Positions 1 to 6,183 are shown, numbered from the stretch's first letter. The stretch: DNA of 11,216 nt from Pseudomonadota bacterium (GCA_030612385.1 JAUWNZ010000020.1:1-11216), one strand, 5' to 3'. A program made the numbers and translations. Notes: generated from the sequence alone by a model not told the origin.

Positions 1-1221
1 GTCGTCACTCTCGACCTGGGTCTGCCGCCTTACCCGGATACCCCGCAGGAGTGGTTTAGACTTCTTGAAGAGATTGCCCCCTTTCTCCCAAAACCAGGGT
101 AATCGTCATCACCGGCAATGCCGAGGAGGAAAATGCGGTCAAGGCCGTTGCCCTCGGGGCCGCCGATTTCTGTGCCAAACCCATCGATTTGAAGCTGCTC
201 AATATTATCCTTTCCAGAACCTTCAGGATTTATGAACTGGAAGAGGCCAACCGCCGGCTTCAGCGGCAGACCGGCCAGGGCGGCTCCCTTTGCGGTATGC
301 TTGGCATCTCCCCAGCCATGGGCAGACTGTTTGAACGTATCAGACAGGTGAGCGGGACCGATTATCCTGCGCTCATCACCAGAGACAGCGGCACAGGAAA
401 GGAGATGGCAGCCCGCGCGGTCCACAACCTGAGCAGCAGGGCACAAAGGCCGCTTGTGATCATAAATTGCGGGGCGATCCCGGAAAATCTGCTGGAAAGT
501 GAGCTTTTCGGCCACGAAAAAGGGGCATTTACCGGGGCGGCGGGACGTAAAATCGGCAGGTTTGAGCAGGCTGATAAAGGGACCGTTTTTTTAGATGAGA
601 TTGGCGAGCTTTCCCTTGCTCTGCAGGTGAAAATACTGCGGTTCCTTCAGGAGGGCACTGTCGAACGGGTGGGGGGGGACAAAGACCATCTCGCTAAATG
701 TCCGCATCATTGCAGCCACCAACACCAATCTGGAAGATGCAGTCAAGGAAGGGAGATTCCGCGAAGACCTCTTCTACCGGATAAATGTCGTTCCTCTGAG
801 GGTACCCTGTCTGAGGGAGCGAGCGGAAGACATCCTCCTTCTGACACATCACTTTCTTGAGGAGGAGACCCGGAAGCTTGGTAGAGGGCAGGTATCTCTT
901 TCGCCGGCAGCGGTTGCCGCTCTGACGGCATATTCATGGCCGGGCAATGTCCGGGAACTCCAGAACCGCATCCGCCGGGCCCTGAGCGCCAACTCCGGCC
1001 GTGTCATCGACCCCATCGACCTGGGGTTGGAAGACGCTCTTGCAGAGCCGGAGAAGCAAAAACCACTTACCTTGAAACATGCCCGTGAAGCGGCCGAGAT
1101 AAAAACCGTCCGCCAGGCGCTGGCGCTGACCGGCAATAACATCAGCCGGGCGGCCAGACTGCTTGAAACCAGCAGGCCCACTCTCCATGACCTCATAAAA
1201 AAGCATGGGATCGGTTCATAA
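1..1221 (+). pseudogene. prsR: PEP-CTERM response regulator PrsR, 5'-truncated by window edge, two frameshifts
   Basis: Sigma-54-dependent response regulator of the PEP-CTERM/exosortase system; with kinase PrsK it is expected to activate exopolysaccharide and PEP-CTERM promoters. The window opens inside the receiver domain (phospho-acceptor in VVTLDLGLPP; switch residues in VIVITGN and CAKPID). The AAA+ domain follows, with SGTGKE, the sigma-54 contact loop GAFTGA, FLDEIGE, and the arginine-finger region [16 protein letters not shown] Fis-type HTH (NISRAARLLETSRPTLHDL) ends at the stop at 1219-1221. The reading frame changes twice. One A appears missing in the A run at 90-93, where adding it gives [10 protein letters not shown]. 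One G appears extra in the eight-G run at 671-678, where removing it gives [19 protein letters not shown]. The net shift is zero. The first Walker A glycine is replaced: [10 protein letters not shown] instead of the usual ITGESGTGKE. Family assignment is firm from the receiver linker and C-terminus. Whether the gene is truly broken or carries sequencing errors cannot be told here. Confidence 0.88.
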
Positions 1222-1272
1222 CAGAAGATGGTTGAGGGACTCTATGGCCTGAACCTGGAAATTTGAATTTCC

Positions 1273-1365
1273 GTATGAATTTAGCTCTTTGAAAAAAATT
1301 GACAGGATTAACGGGATATTCAGGATTAAAACATCAAAACTTATCCTGTAAATCCTCATCAAAAT
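1273..1365 (+). repeat. Left arm of a ~95 bp inverted repeat
   Basis: This arm is nearly identical to the reverse complement of 5936-6037. The only clear differences are two or three substitutions and an extra 9-10 base unit (aggatattc) in the right arm. It begins gtatgaatttagctctttga and contains short internal repeats built on caggat. A more diverged third copy, in the same orientation as this one, lies at about 5709-5757. The two arms enclose the VapBC, ATPase, AbrB-PIN and AbrB-RelE genes. Confidence 0.85.
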
Positions 1366-1399
1366 CCCTTACTCTCAGGCTGTGATTATGTTGTTTTTT

Positions 1400-1457
1400 T
1401 GTAGGGGCGATCCTTGTGATCGCCATGATTAGGGTGAATACAAGATTCGCCCCTACA
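1400..1457. repeat. Palindromic repeat of the GTAGGGGCGA type
   Basis: An 11-base perfect terminal inverted repeat (tgtaggggcga at 1400-1410, tcgcccctaca at 1447-1457) frames a 58 bp element. Inside, gcgatc and gatcgc add further pairing near the left end. A related element with the ends gtaggggc/gcccctac lies at 5767-5843, just inside the other inverted-repeat arm. It is a small non-coding repeat unit, possibly MITE-like. No function is visible. Confidence 0.75.
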
Positions 1458-1491
1458 TTGTGCCGATAAAACAATAACACTAAGAAAAAAT

Positions 1492-1573
1492 GTATCAGTT
1501 CAATAAATCAGGGTAGGGGAGGTTTTAACCTCCCGATGTGGGCCTGATTTGTTGTGATTTGTTGAGCTGATAC
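1492..1573. repeat. MITE-like element with 18-base terminal inverted repeats
   Basis: The ends gtatcagttcaataaatc (1492-1509) and gatttgttgagctgatac (1556-1573) are inverted repeats matching at 16 of 18 bases. The interior carries a gaggttttaacctc palindrome (1519-1532) that recurs near 10931. A solo copy of the end sequence, catttattgagctgatac, lies at 6285-6302. The arrangement resembles a short non-autonomous element. No coding sequence is seen. Confidence 0.65.
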
Positions 1574-1575
1574 CA

Positions 1576-1613
1576 AAAAAATCCCCCGGTTGTTGTTTGC
1601 CGGGGGATTTTTT
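1576..1613. terminator. Bidirectional Rho-independent terminator
   Basis: A strong stem pairs aaaaaatcccccgg (about 1576-1589) with ccgggggatttttt (1600-1613) around a loop of roughly ten bases. A U tract would be transcribed on either strand. It sits between prsR and the vapBC promoter, so it would insulate vapBC from read-through. It is nevertheless about 350 bp beyond the prsR stop. Confidence 0.75.
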
Positions 1614-1712
1614 GAAGATTATGCCTGTATGTCTGTCGCGGCATGAATGTGTCTGTTTATGCCTTCCTGTTAAAACGTTTTCGGTCGAAACACCACCGTC
1701 AACCATTTTACC

Positions 1713-1741
1713 TTGACACTTATTAAATGTGTATATAATAT
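1713..1741 (+). promoter_or_regulatory. Sigma-70-type promoter of vapBC
   Basis: TTGACA (1713-1718) is followed by an AT-rich stretch in which TATAAT (1734-1739, 15-base spacing) or TAATAT (1736-1741, 17-base spacing) could serve as the -10 box. A Shine-Dalgarno sequence, aaggagg (1763-1769), precedes the vapB ATG at 1774. Confidence 0.65.
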
Positions 1742-1755
1742 AACAAATATACACA
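1728..1755. promoter_or_regulatory. Candidate VapB operator overlapping the -10 region
   Basis: A perfect 9-base inverted repeat, tgtgtatat (1728-1736) and atatacaca (1747-1755), with a 10-base spacer covers the -10 box and probable start site of the vapBC promoter. Ribbon-helix-helix antitoxins typically autorepress by binding such palindromes, so this is the natural operator. The assignment is inferred from position and symmetry only. Confidence 0.55.
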
Positions 1756-1773
1756 CAAAAGCAAGGAGGGGCC

Positions 1774-1968
1774 ATGCGAACCAATATTGTTATAGATGAC
1801 GATCTCATGAAGGAAGCAATGACGCTCAGTCTCTTAAAAACAAAAAAAGATGTTGTTGAAACCAGCCTGAAATTATTAGTTCAAATAAAAAAGCAGGAAC
1901 GCCTAAAAAATTTACGTGGAAAACTAAAATGGGATGGCAGCCTCGATACAATGAGGTTGGATCGATGA
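1774..1968 (+). CDS. vapB: VapB-type antitoxin, ribbon-helix-helix
   Basis: A 64-residue antitoxin expected to neutralise the VapC RNase encoded next to it and to repress its own operon. The N-terminal MRTNIVIDDDLMKEAMTLS is a typical RHH start: a beta strand then a helix, dimerising on DNA. It is followed by KTKKDVVETSLKLLV, the second helix of the fold. The charged C-terminus (LRGKLKWDGSLDTMRLDR) is of the kind that wraps the PIN active site. ATG at 1774 follows a strong aaggagg. The stop overlaps the toxin start (ATGA, 1965-1968), indicating translational coupling. It resembles the VapB family with the conserved GKLKWDGDL-like tail. A promoter and a candidate operator lie directly upstream. 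Confidence 0.88.
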   Translation: MRTNIVIDDDLMKEAMTLSLLKTKKDVVETSLKLLVQIKKQERLKNLRGKLKWDGSLDTMRLDR

Positions 1969-2363
1969 TTTTGGTCGACTCATCCGTTTGGATTGATTAT
2001 TTCAACGGTAATCACTCATGGCAAACAGATTTACTTGATAATATCCTCTCCAATGTTCCCATTATCACAGGGGATTTAATCTTTACAGAGGTTCTTCAGG
2101 GTTTCAAATCCGATAAGGATTATGAATCAGCGAAAGCTTGCCTCGGGGATCTTCCATTTCGTCAAATGGGTGGATATAATGTGGCGATTCAAAGCGCCCA
2201 AAATTACCGACGACTTCGAAAGGCCGGGATTACTGTACGAAAAACAATCGACGTAATAATTGCGACATTCTGTATTATTGAAGGATTAACTTTACTTCAC
2301 GATGATCGTGATTTTAATCCCATTGCATCTTATTTCCCATTGAAGGTATTTACTCCCCAGTAA
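1965..2363 (+). CDS. vapC: VapC toxin, PIN-domain RNase
   Basis: A 132-residue PIN-domain endoribonuclease. VapC toxins cut RNA (tRNA or rRNA in the studied cases) with a Mg2+-binding acidic cluster and are held inactive by VapB. The acidic residues are visible: D5 in MILVDSSVW, E42 in IFTEVLQGF, D96 in KTIDVIIATF, and D114/D116 in HDDRDF. The length is normal for the family. The start at 1965 is preferred over the in-frame upstream ATG at 1929 because it overlaps the vapB stop as ATGA and places the first catalytic aspartate at residue 5, as usual. The frame is intact. The RNA target cannot be read from the sequence. Confidence 0.9.
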   Translation: MILVDSSVWIDYFNGNHSWQTDLLDNILSNVPIITGDLIFTEVLQGFKSDKDYESAKACLGDLPFRQMGGYNVAIQSAQNYRRLRKAGITVRKTIDVIIATFCIIEGLTLLHDDRDFNPIASYFPLKVFTPQ

Positions 2364-2428
2364 TACTTGATATACTCTACACAGCCACAGATTACGCTTT
2401 TTGAGCCGGTCGGAGTTGCAAGGAAAAT

Positions 2429-2490
2429 TTACCACGAAGATCACAAAGGTCGAAGTTAACGAATAGTGTTCTTCGTGCGCTTCGTGGTAA
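2429..2490. repeat. Short palindromic repeat (CTTCGTGGTAA type)
   Basis: ttaccacgaag (2429-2439) and cttcgtggtaa (2480-2490) form a perfect 11-base inverted repeat. Additional partial pairing exists inside (cgaag, cttcg). It is one of a series of palindromic elements filling the gene-less stretch 2364-2808. Confidence 0.65.
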
Positions 2491-2554
2491 AACAACATGA
2501 TAGAAGAATCTCAAATTATGAATGTATGTCCCCCCGGTTTCCCCCAATCACATT

Positions 2555-2717
2555 TTCACCGCAAAGACGCAGAGAACGAAAAGGATATTTTTATTTTTCG
2601 CTGACCATGGTTTAAGACGTATCCCGTTGGAAACAGACTGATTTTCCCTTGCCGTTCTCTTTAGCGGCAAAAAAAGAAATATTTTACTCTGCGCTCTCTG
2701 CGTTCTCTGCGGTGAAT
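2555..2717. repeat. Palindromic repeat with CACCGCAGAGAACG-like ends
   Basis: The left end ttcaccgcaaagacgcagag (2555-2574) is complementary, with a few mismatches, to the right end containing cgttctctgcggtgaa (2701-2716). About 160 bp are framed. This is a non-coding repeat seen as dispersed copies in many environmental genomes. Directly beyond it (2718-2745) is a gggaattaggga..ctctattacaa motif that recurs at 5065-5089. Confidence 0.6.
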
Positions 2718-2808
2718 GGGAATTAGGGAAGTGTCCCTCTATTACAATTACCTTTCACTCGATCACTTGATCCCTTGAACCCTCTGCAGTTTCATGGGGC
2801 GCAGCAGG

Positions 2809-3948
2809 TCAAATAAACTCATTCAAAAACAGGTGCGCCGGACAGATTCTGATACCATCTCTATCGATAAGATCCGCTTCACCTTCAAGCAAAACCTGGG
2901 TAGCTCTGACATCGGGGAAACGCTTTTTCAGATACTTTAGAGCACGGCCGGCTCCTTTAACTGCTGTCTTGCACTCGATGAAATGGAAGGGTCTGCCATC
3001 TTCAGTTAAAACAAAATCCACCTCTCTCTTGTCAATATCTCTGAAAAAACGAAGTTCCACCTCCCGGCCTTCTGTATCCTGAAGAAAAAAGAGCCACTTC
3101 ATTAAATGACATGCCACCAGATTTTCAAATCTCTTTCCTTTCTCCTTCACCAGGGTCCAATCCCAGTGATAATGCTTGGCTTCTTTTTTTACAGCCCGGA
3201 TTTTGGGGGCGCCAAAGGGATATATCCGAAACAGCAAATACAGATTTTCAAGCATGAAAATCCATCGTGAAACCGACTGGTGGGACACCTGTAAATCTCC
3301 CCGCAGCCCATTGAGCGAAAGCGGCGATCCAACAAGTTCAGGAAGACGCAGCGCCATACGCTCAATGCTGTCGATATCCTGAACCCGTTCCAGATCGCGA
3401 AGATCCTCTCTTACCAGTCTGGTGCGATAATCACGGCTCCACCTTTTTGCCTCCTTCTCCGAAGCTGATAAAAAGGGCTCAGGAAAGCCGCCATAGTGTA
3501 AAAGATCCATGACGGTGGAAGGGGTTGGGCTTTTGAGTTCCGCAACTGTTAAGGGGAACAAACGATAGAAATAATAGCGTCCCTGAAGGGAATCACCCCC
3601 TCTTCTGTAATAGTCCAGCCGGGCGCTGCCTGTAACAAGAATCTGAAGTTCATTCCCCCGCTTGTCAAAGAGTCCCTTTACAATCTGACGCCAGCGTTTG
3701 TATTTATGGATATCATCCAGTACAAGATAGCCGGAACCGGCCGGGAACCTTTCTCTTAAGATGTTTTCTCTGTCTTCTGAATCATCCCAGTTCAGATAAC
3801 GCCTCTTCTCGTCAGTGCCGGAAAGGGCACACAGATGTTTGGCCAGCGTGGTTTTGCCGGTTTGTCTCGGTCCGCCGATAAAGACCATCTTTCTTGCTAA
3901 ATCCGTCACCACAAAGGGCTCGATATATCGTTCCAAATATCCGGTCAT
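2809..3948 (-). CDS. AAA ATPase with C-terminal DUF4143 domain
   Basis: A 379-residue protein of the AAA_14 plus DUF4143 family. Members are common in accessory regions of bacteria and archaea, and their role is not established. The N-terminal P-loop is GGPRQTGKT (residues 25-33). Walker B is YLVLDDI (about 74-80), and the sensor-like motif is VTGSAR (105-110). A winged-helix-like part follows (about 205-245, SHQSVSRWIFMLENLYLLF). The C-terminus resembles a PD-(D/E)xK nuclease core, with E275, D311 in REVDFVL, and E325-x-K327 in FIECK. The length is normal and the frame intact. It stands alone on the minus strand between two TA modules. A plausible promoter lies at 3999-4025, but no strong Shine-Dalgarno precedes the ATG. 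Nuclease activity is inferred only from the motif. Confidence 0.85.
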   Translation of the reverse strand: MTGYLERYIEPFVVTDLARKMVFIGGPRQTGKTTLAKHLCALSGTDEKRRYLNWDDSEDRENILRERFPAGSGYLVLDDIHKYKRWRQIVKGLFDKRGNELQILVTGSARLDYYRRGGDSLQGRYYFYRLFPLTVAELKSPTPSTVMDLLHYGGFPEPFLSASEKEAKRWSRDYRTRLVREDLRDLERVQDIDSIERMALRLPELVGSPLSLNGLRGDLQVSHQSVSRWIFMLENLYLLFRIYPFGAPKIRAVKKEAKHYHWDWTLVKEKGKRFENLVACHLMKWLFFLQDTEGREVELRFFRDIDKREVDFVLTEDGRPFHFIECKTAVKGAGRALKYLKKRFPDVRATQVLLEGEADLIDRDGIRICPAHLFLNEFI

Positions 3949-3998
3949 TTTTTATCCATATCGTAAAAAACTCACGTGTTTTTTTTGATGCAGATTAA

Positions 3999-4025
3999 AT
4001 TATACCTTTTTCTTAAATCCGTCAA
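3999..4025 (-). promoter_or_regulatory. Promoter of the ATPase gene
   Basis: Read on the minus strand, TTGACG (4020-4025) is followed after 15 bases by a perfect TATAAT (3999-4004), about 50 bases ahead of the ATPase ATG at 3948. The spacing is shorter than the usual 17 bases, so strength is uncertain. Confidence 0.5.
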
Positions 4026-4235
4026 GACATATTTGGTGTTCATCCGGTGTTAAATTTTTCGACACCATTTTGGCCTGCTTTTCTCCGTCCAATTTTCCAC
4101 TTCTTCCAAGCAACTGCTGTTAGCCATTGAAATTACAGACTGTTAAGTGATGTATGGCAAAAAAAGGAGTGAATTGTGACTTCCGAACGCTGTCGGGCTG
4201 GACGCCCAACCCACAGTATCGCTGCGTAAAAACAC

Positions 4236-4264
4236 TTGACAACGGTTATACTATTAAATATAAG
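4236..4264 (+). promoter_or_regulatory. Promoter of the AbrB-PIN module
   Basis: TTGACA (4236-4241) and TATAAG (4259-4264) are separated by 17 bases. They lie about 40 bases before the ATG at 4307, which has the ribosome binding sequence ggggaagg (4295-4302). This is the best-spaced promoter in the window. Confidence 0.65.
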
Positions 4265-4306
4265 TAAATTGATAACTCTAAAGTAAGAAACAAAGGGGAA
4301 GGTAAA

Positions 4307-4546
4307 ATGGAAGCGGGGGCTAAGCTGAGCAGTAAATGCCAGGTGGTAATTCCCAAACATATAAGAGAAGTCCTGGAAATAGGTCCTGGTGATGAATTAT
4401 TGATGGAAGTTAAGGGGAAGGAACTTATCATTTACCCAAAGCCAAAAAGTTATACTGACTACATGATGGGATTACATAAGGAGGTCTGGGGGAATGTAGA
4501 TACCGACCGCTACATCGATAAGGAGAGAGAGTCATGGGAGAAATAG
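4307..4546 (+). CDS. AbrB/MazE-type antitoxin of a PIN module
   Basis: A 79-residue protein with an N-terminal SpoVT/AbrB swapped-hairpin DNA-binding domain: AKLSSKCQVVIPKHIREVLE, then IGPGDELLMEVKGKELIIYP (residues 5-44). The C-terminal tail (residues 45-79, ending DTDRYIDKERESWEK) is charged and presumably binds the toxin. In such modules the antitoxin neutralises the PIN RNase and autorepresses the operon. A clear promoter and Shine-Dalgarno precede it. Its 3' end overlaps the PIN gene by 13 bases, which supports coupled translation. The DNA-binding fold differs from that of the VapB at 1774, so the two modules are not simple duplicates. Family assignment is from motif recognition. Confidence 0.88.
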   Translation: MEAGAKLSSKCQVVIPKHIREVLEIGPGDELLMEVKGKELIIYPKPKSYTDYMMGLHKEVWGNVDTDRYIDKERESWEK

Positions 4547-4998
4547 ATGATAAGATCAAGAAACTGCTCAAAGGGCATGAGATAGCAGGTCTTGATACCA
4601 TGACCTTCATCTATTCGATGGAAGCCGGAAAATTATACACTCCTCTCCTGAAATCGATTTTTTATTACATAGAAGGGGGATTTGCCAAGGGGATTACGTC
4701 AATCATAACCCTTTTGGAAATTCTGGTAAAACCCATCAAAGATCAGAACATAAAGGCAATTAAAGACTACAAGTTTCTTCTCAATAATTTCCCCAATCTC
4801 AAGATGGTAAACATAGATCCCGAGATAGCCGAAAAAGGGGCTGAATTGAGAGCAAGATATGGAATCCGAATCCCGGATGCCTTACAGATTGCCTCTGCTA
4901 TTGAGAACCATGCTACCATTTTTATCTCGAATGACAATAAGCTGAAGAAGGTTAAGGAGATTGAGGTAGCGGTGCTTAAAGAAATAACCGATCAATAA
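4534..4998 (+). CDS. PIN-domain toxin (VapC-like)
   Basis: A 154-residue PIN-domain protein expected to act as an RNase toxin checked by the AbrB-type antitoxin upstream. The acidic positions are present: D21 (IAGLDTMTFIYSME), E62 (ITLLEILVKP), D115 (IRIPDALQIA) and N133-D134 (FISNDNKL). The first aspartate lies later than in most VapC proteins because of a charged 20-residue extension (MGEIDDKIKKLLKGHEIAGL). The ATG at 4534 is nevertheless supported by aaggag about nine bases upstream. A start at the next internal methionine would remove the catalytic aspartate. The stop is at 4996-4998. The frame is intact. The RNA target is unknown. Confidence 0.87.
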   Translation: MGEIDDKIKKLLKGHEIAGLDTMTFIYSMEAGKLYTPLLKSIFYYIEGGFAKGITSIITLLEILVKPIKDQNIKAIKDYKFLLNNFPNLKMVNIDPEIAEKGAELRARYGIRIPDALQIASAIENHATIFISNDNKLKKVKEIEVAVLKEITDQ

Positions 4999-5064
4999 AA
5001 TCACACTAAGTAAATCTGATACAAAAGCCAAATTAATTGATCCCAGGTTCCATGAGGTGGGAAG

Positions 5065-5089
5065 GGGAATTAGGGACACTCTATTACAA
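5065..5089. repeat. Second copy of gggaattaggga/ctctattacaa motif
   Basis: This 25-base stretch matches 2718-2745, where the two halves are separated by a slightly longer centre (agtgtccc). Such sequences occur as dispersed intergenic repeats and resemble those seen near REP-associated transposases, but no transposase gene is present here. It lies in the short gap between the convergent PIN and RelE genes. Confidence 0.5.
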
Positions 5090-5133
5090 GAAAAAACCAT
5101 ATCTGTCGGGATGTTACCCCGGGAAGGGTTGAA

Positions 5134-5436
5134 TTAACGAGGTGTTTTGTAAAGATCATCATGATCAAGGATACGTAAGAGTTTAAGTTTAGACGTCCAA
5201 TCCGGAGAACCGGTTGTCAAGAAAGCCACCGGCTCAAATGAAATTCTATACCTCTTGTCAACACGGACAGACCACGCTGTTGGGTCATTCGTAATGCGCT
5301 CAATCCTCAAGCCGGGATGACGGGGATTCTCTTCGAGAAAATTTATGGTTTTAGCAACTTTTTTCAGTAATGCTTTTTGATGCCTAAATTTTTCCAAATC
5401 AGAAATAAATTTTTTATTCGGAATCAATTCCGGCAT
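5134..5436 (-). CDS. RelE-family toxin
   Basis: A 100-residue protein of the RelE/ParE superfamily, probably a ribosome-dependent mRNA interferase or related toxin. Supporting features are the N-terminal helices (LIPNKKFISDLEKFRHQKALLKKVAKTINFL), the central HPGLRIERI, the basic strand WSVRVDKRYRISFEP (an R/K-rich core typical of RelE active sites), and the ending KLLRILDHDDLYK, equivalent to the usual LLDIGTHDEVY. The ATG at 5436 is chosen because gaggag lies about nine bases upstream. The longer version starting at 5454 would use TTG without such a site. The gene overlaps the 3' end of the AbrB gene by 23 bases, so the two are almost certainly one antitoxin-toxin operon. The exact subfamily is not settled. 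Confidence 0.82.
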   Translation of the reverse strand: MPELIPNKKFISDLEKFRHQKALLKKVAKTINFLEENPRHPGLRIERITNDPTAWSVRVDKRYRISFEPVAFLTTGSPDWTSKLKLLRILDHDDLYKTPR

Positions 5437-5677
5437 TGCTACGCTCCTCTTCAAACCAATCCGGGAGTTTACCTGTTTCCGAGTTCCTGGCCTCCTTTAA
5501 TTTTAATAAACCGGAATCATTGAGTTTTATTGTTCGATAAAATTCAACAGGGTAGAGGCATATTGCACCGCCTGCTTCCACTGAAAGTTCAAGATGGGTG
5601 CCGGGCCTAATCCCAAAATCTTTTCTTATTGAAGCAGGTAAACTGATGCTGCCTCTTTTGTCAACAGTTACAAGCAT
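5414..5677 (-). CDS. AbrB-type antitoxin partner of the RelE-like toxin
   Basis: An 87-residue protein with an AbrB/MazE swapped-hairpin domain at the N-terminus (MLVTVDKRGSISLPASIRKD then FGIRPGTHLELSVEAGGAIC). A C-terminal tail (residues 50-87) contains LKLKEARNSETGKLPDWF and probably contacts the toxin. The ATG at 5677 is chosen because aaaggggatt stands directly upstream. The open frame continues to 5827, but that extension reads through repeat sequence. The gene overlaps the RelE-like gene downstream, antitoxin first. AbrB folds more often partner MazF or PIN toxins, so a RelE partner is a mixed pairing. Its C-terminus shares no visible similarity with the AbrB antitoxin at 4307. No convincing promoter was found. 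Confidence 0.83.
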   Translation of the reverse strand: MLVTVDKRGSISLPASIRKDFGIRPGTHLELSVEAGGAICLYPVEFYRTIKLNDSGLLKLKEARNSETGKLPDWFEEERSNAGIDSE

Positions 5678-5708
5678 AATAATCCCCTTTTTATGAATAA
5701 GGTAACAC

Positions 5709-5757
5709 TTTAGTCCATTGAAAAAAATTCTGACAGGATAACAGGATAAACAAGATT
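5709..5757 (+). repeat. Diverged third copy of the inverted-repeat arm
   Basis: The sequence tttagtccattgaaaaaaat followed by ctgacaggataacaggataa resembles the first half of the 1273-1365 repeat, in the same orientation. It is therefore inverted relative to 5936-6037. With that arm it could frame a smaller unit of about 330 bp. Confidence 0.55.
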
Positions 5758-5766
5758 TTGATACTC

Positions 5767-5843
5767 GTAGGGGCAACCCCCTGTGGTTGCCCGGCATTGT
5801 ATGATCAATTTGTAATCGGGCAGGCACAGGGGCCAGCCCCTAC
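5767..5843. repeat. Palindromic repeat of the GTAGGGGC type, second copy
   Basis: gtaggggc (5767-5774) and gcccctac (5836-5843) form the ends. The adjacent caaccccctgtggttgcc is itself a small hairpin. The element is related to 1400-1457 and sits at the mirror position, inside the right inverted-repeat arm. Confidence 0.7.
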
Positions 5844-5935
5844 TGTTCCTATTTAAAATATTTTGCGTTAGAATTCATCACCTGTGAAGCTGTGATGCAT
5901 ACTTGGGGAAGTTATTTCATCCTCGTTCCTTAAGA

Positions 5936-6037
5936 ATTTTGATGAGGATTTACAGGATAAGTTTTGATGTTCTAATCCTGAATATCCTGAATATCCTGTT
6001 AATCCTGTCAATTTTTTTCAAAGAGCTAAATTCATAC
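5936..6037 (-). repeat. Right arm of the ~95 bp inverted repeat
   Basis: The reverse complement matches 1273-1365 almost base for base, with an additional 9-10 base unit (aggatattc present twice instead of once). The open frame running through it (5903-6187) is low-complexity and repeat-derived, and is not called as a gene. Confidence 0.85.
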
Positions 6038-6183
6038 AAAACAATATATTCTCATTATGACATTTTATCAATATATCATATTGTCGGAAATTCAGTGCTT
6101 AAGAAAAGGGGATTTACATTTTTAAAATGCTGGGTTCGATTTACAATCATTGCTACGAACTTCCCTTTTCCATCGCGCGGTTC

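Larger units (their letters stand above)
3949..4306. other. Divergent intergenic region between ATPase and AbrB-PIN genes
   Basis: No gene is visible in these 358 bases. The region contains the two outward-facing promoters listed separately. It also holds a small hairpin near 4053-4073 (ggtgt..acacc) and a short repeat fragment around 4190-4212 containing gtcgggctggacgccc. Nothing else stands out. Confidence 0.5.

Noticed and set aside
30..515. Open frame of 161 codons on the minus strand
   Set aside because: It is antisense to the receiver and AAA+ parts of prsR, which are strongly conserved on the plus strand.
1500..1808. Open frame of 102 codons on the minus strand
   Set aside because: It crosses the MITE-like repeat, the terminator hairpin and the vapBC promoter, and has no protein-like features.
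1929..1964. Upstream start for VapC at 1929
   Set aside because: It would add 12 residues overlapping vapB. The ATGA overlap at 1965 and the normal position of the first catalytic aspartate favour 1965.
5678..5827. N-terminal extension of the AbrB antitoxin up to 5827
   Set aside because: The extension translates repeat sequence. A good Shine-Dalgarno stands directly before the ATG at 5677, where the AbrB domain begins.
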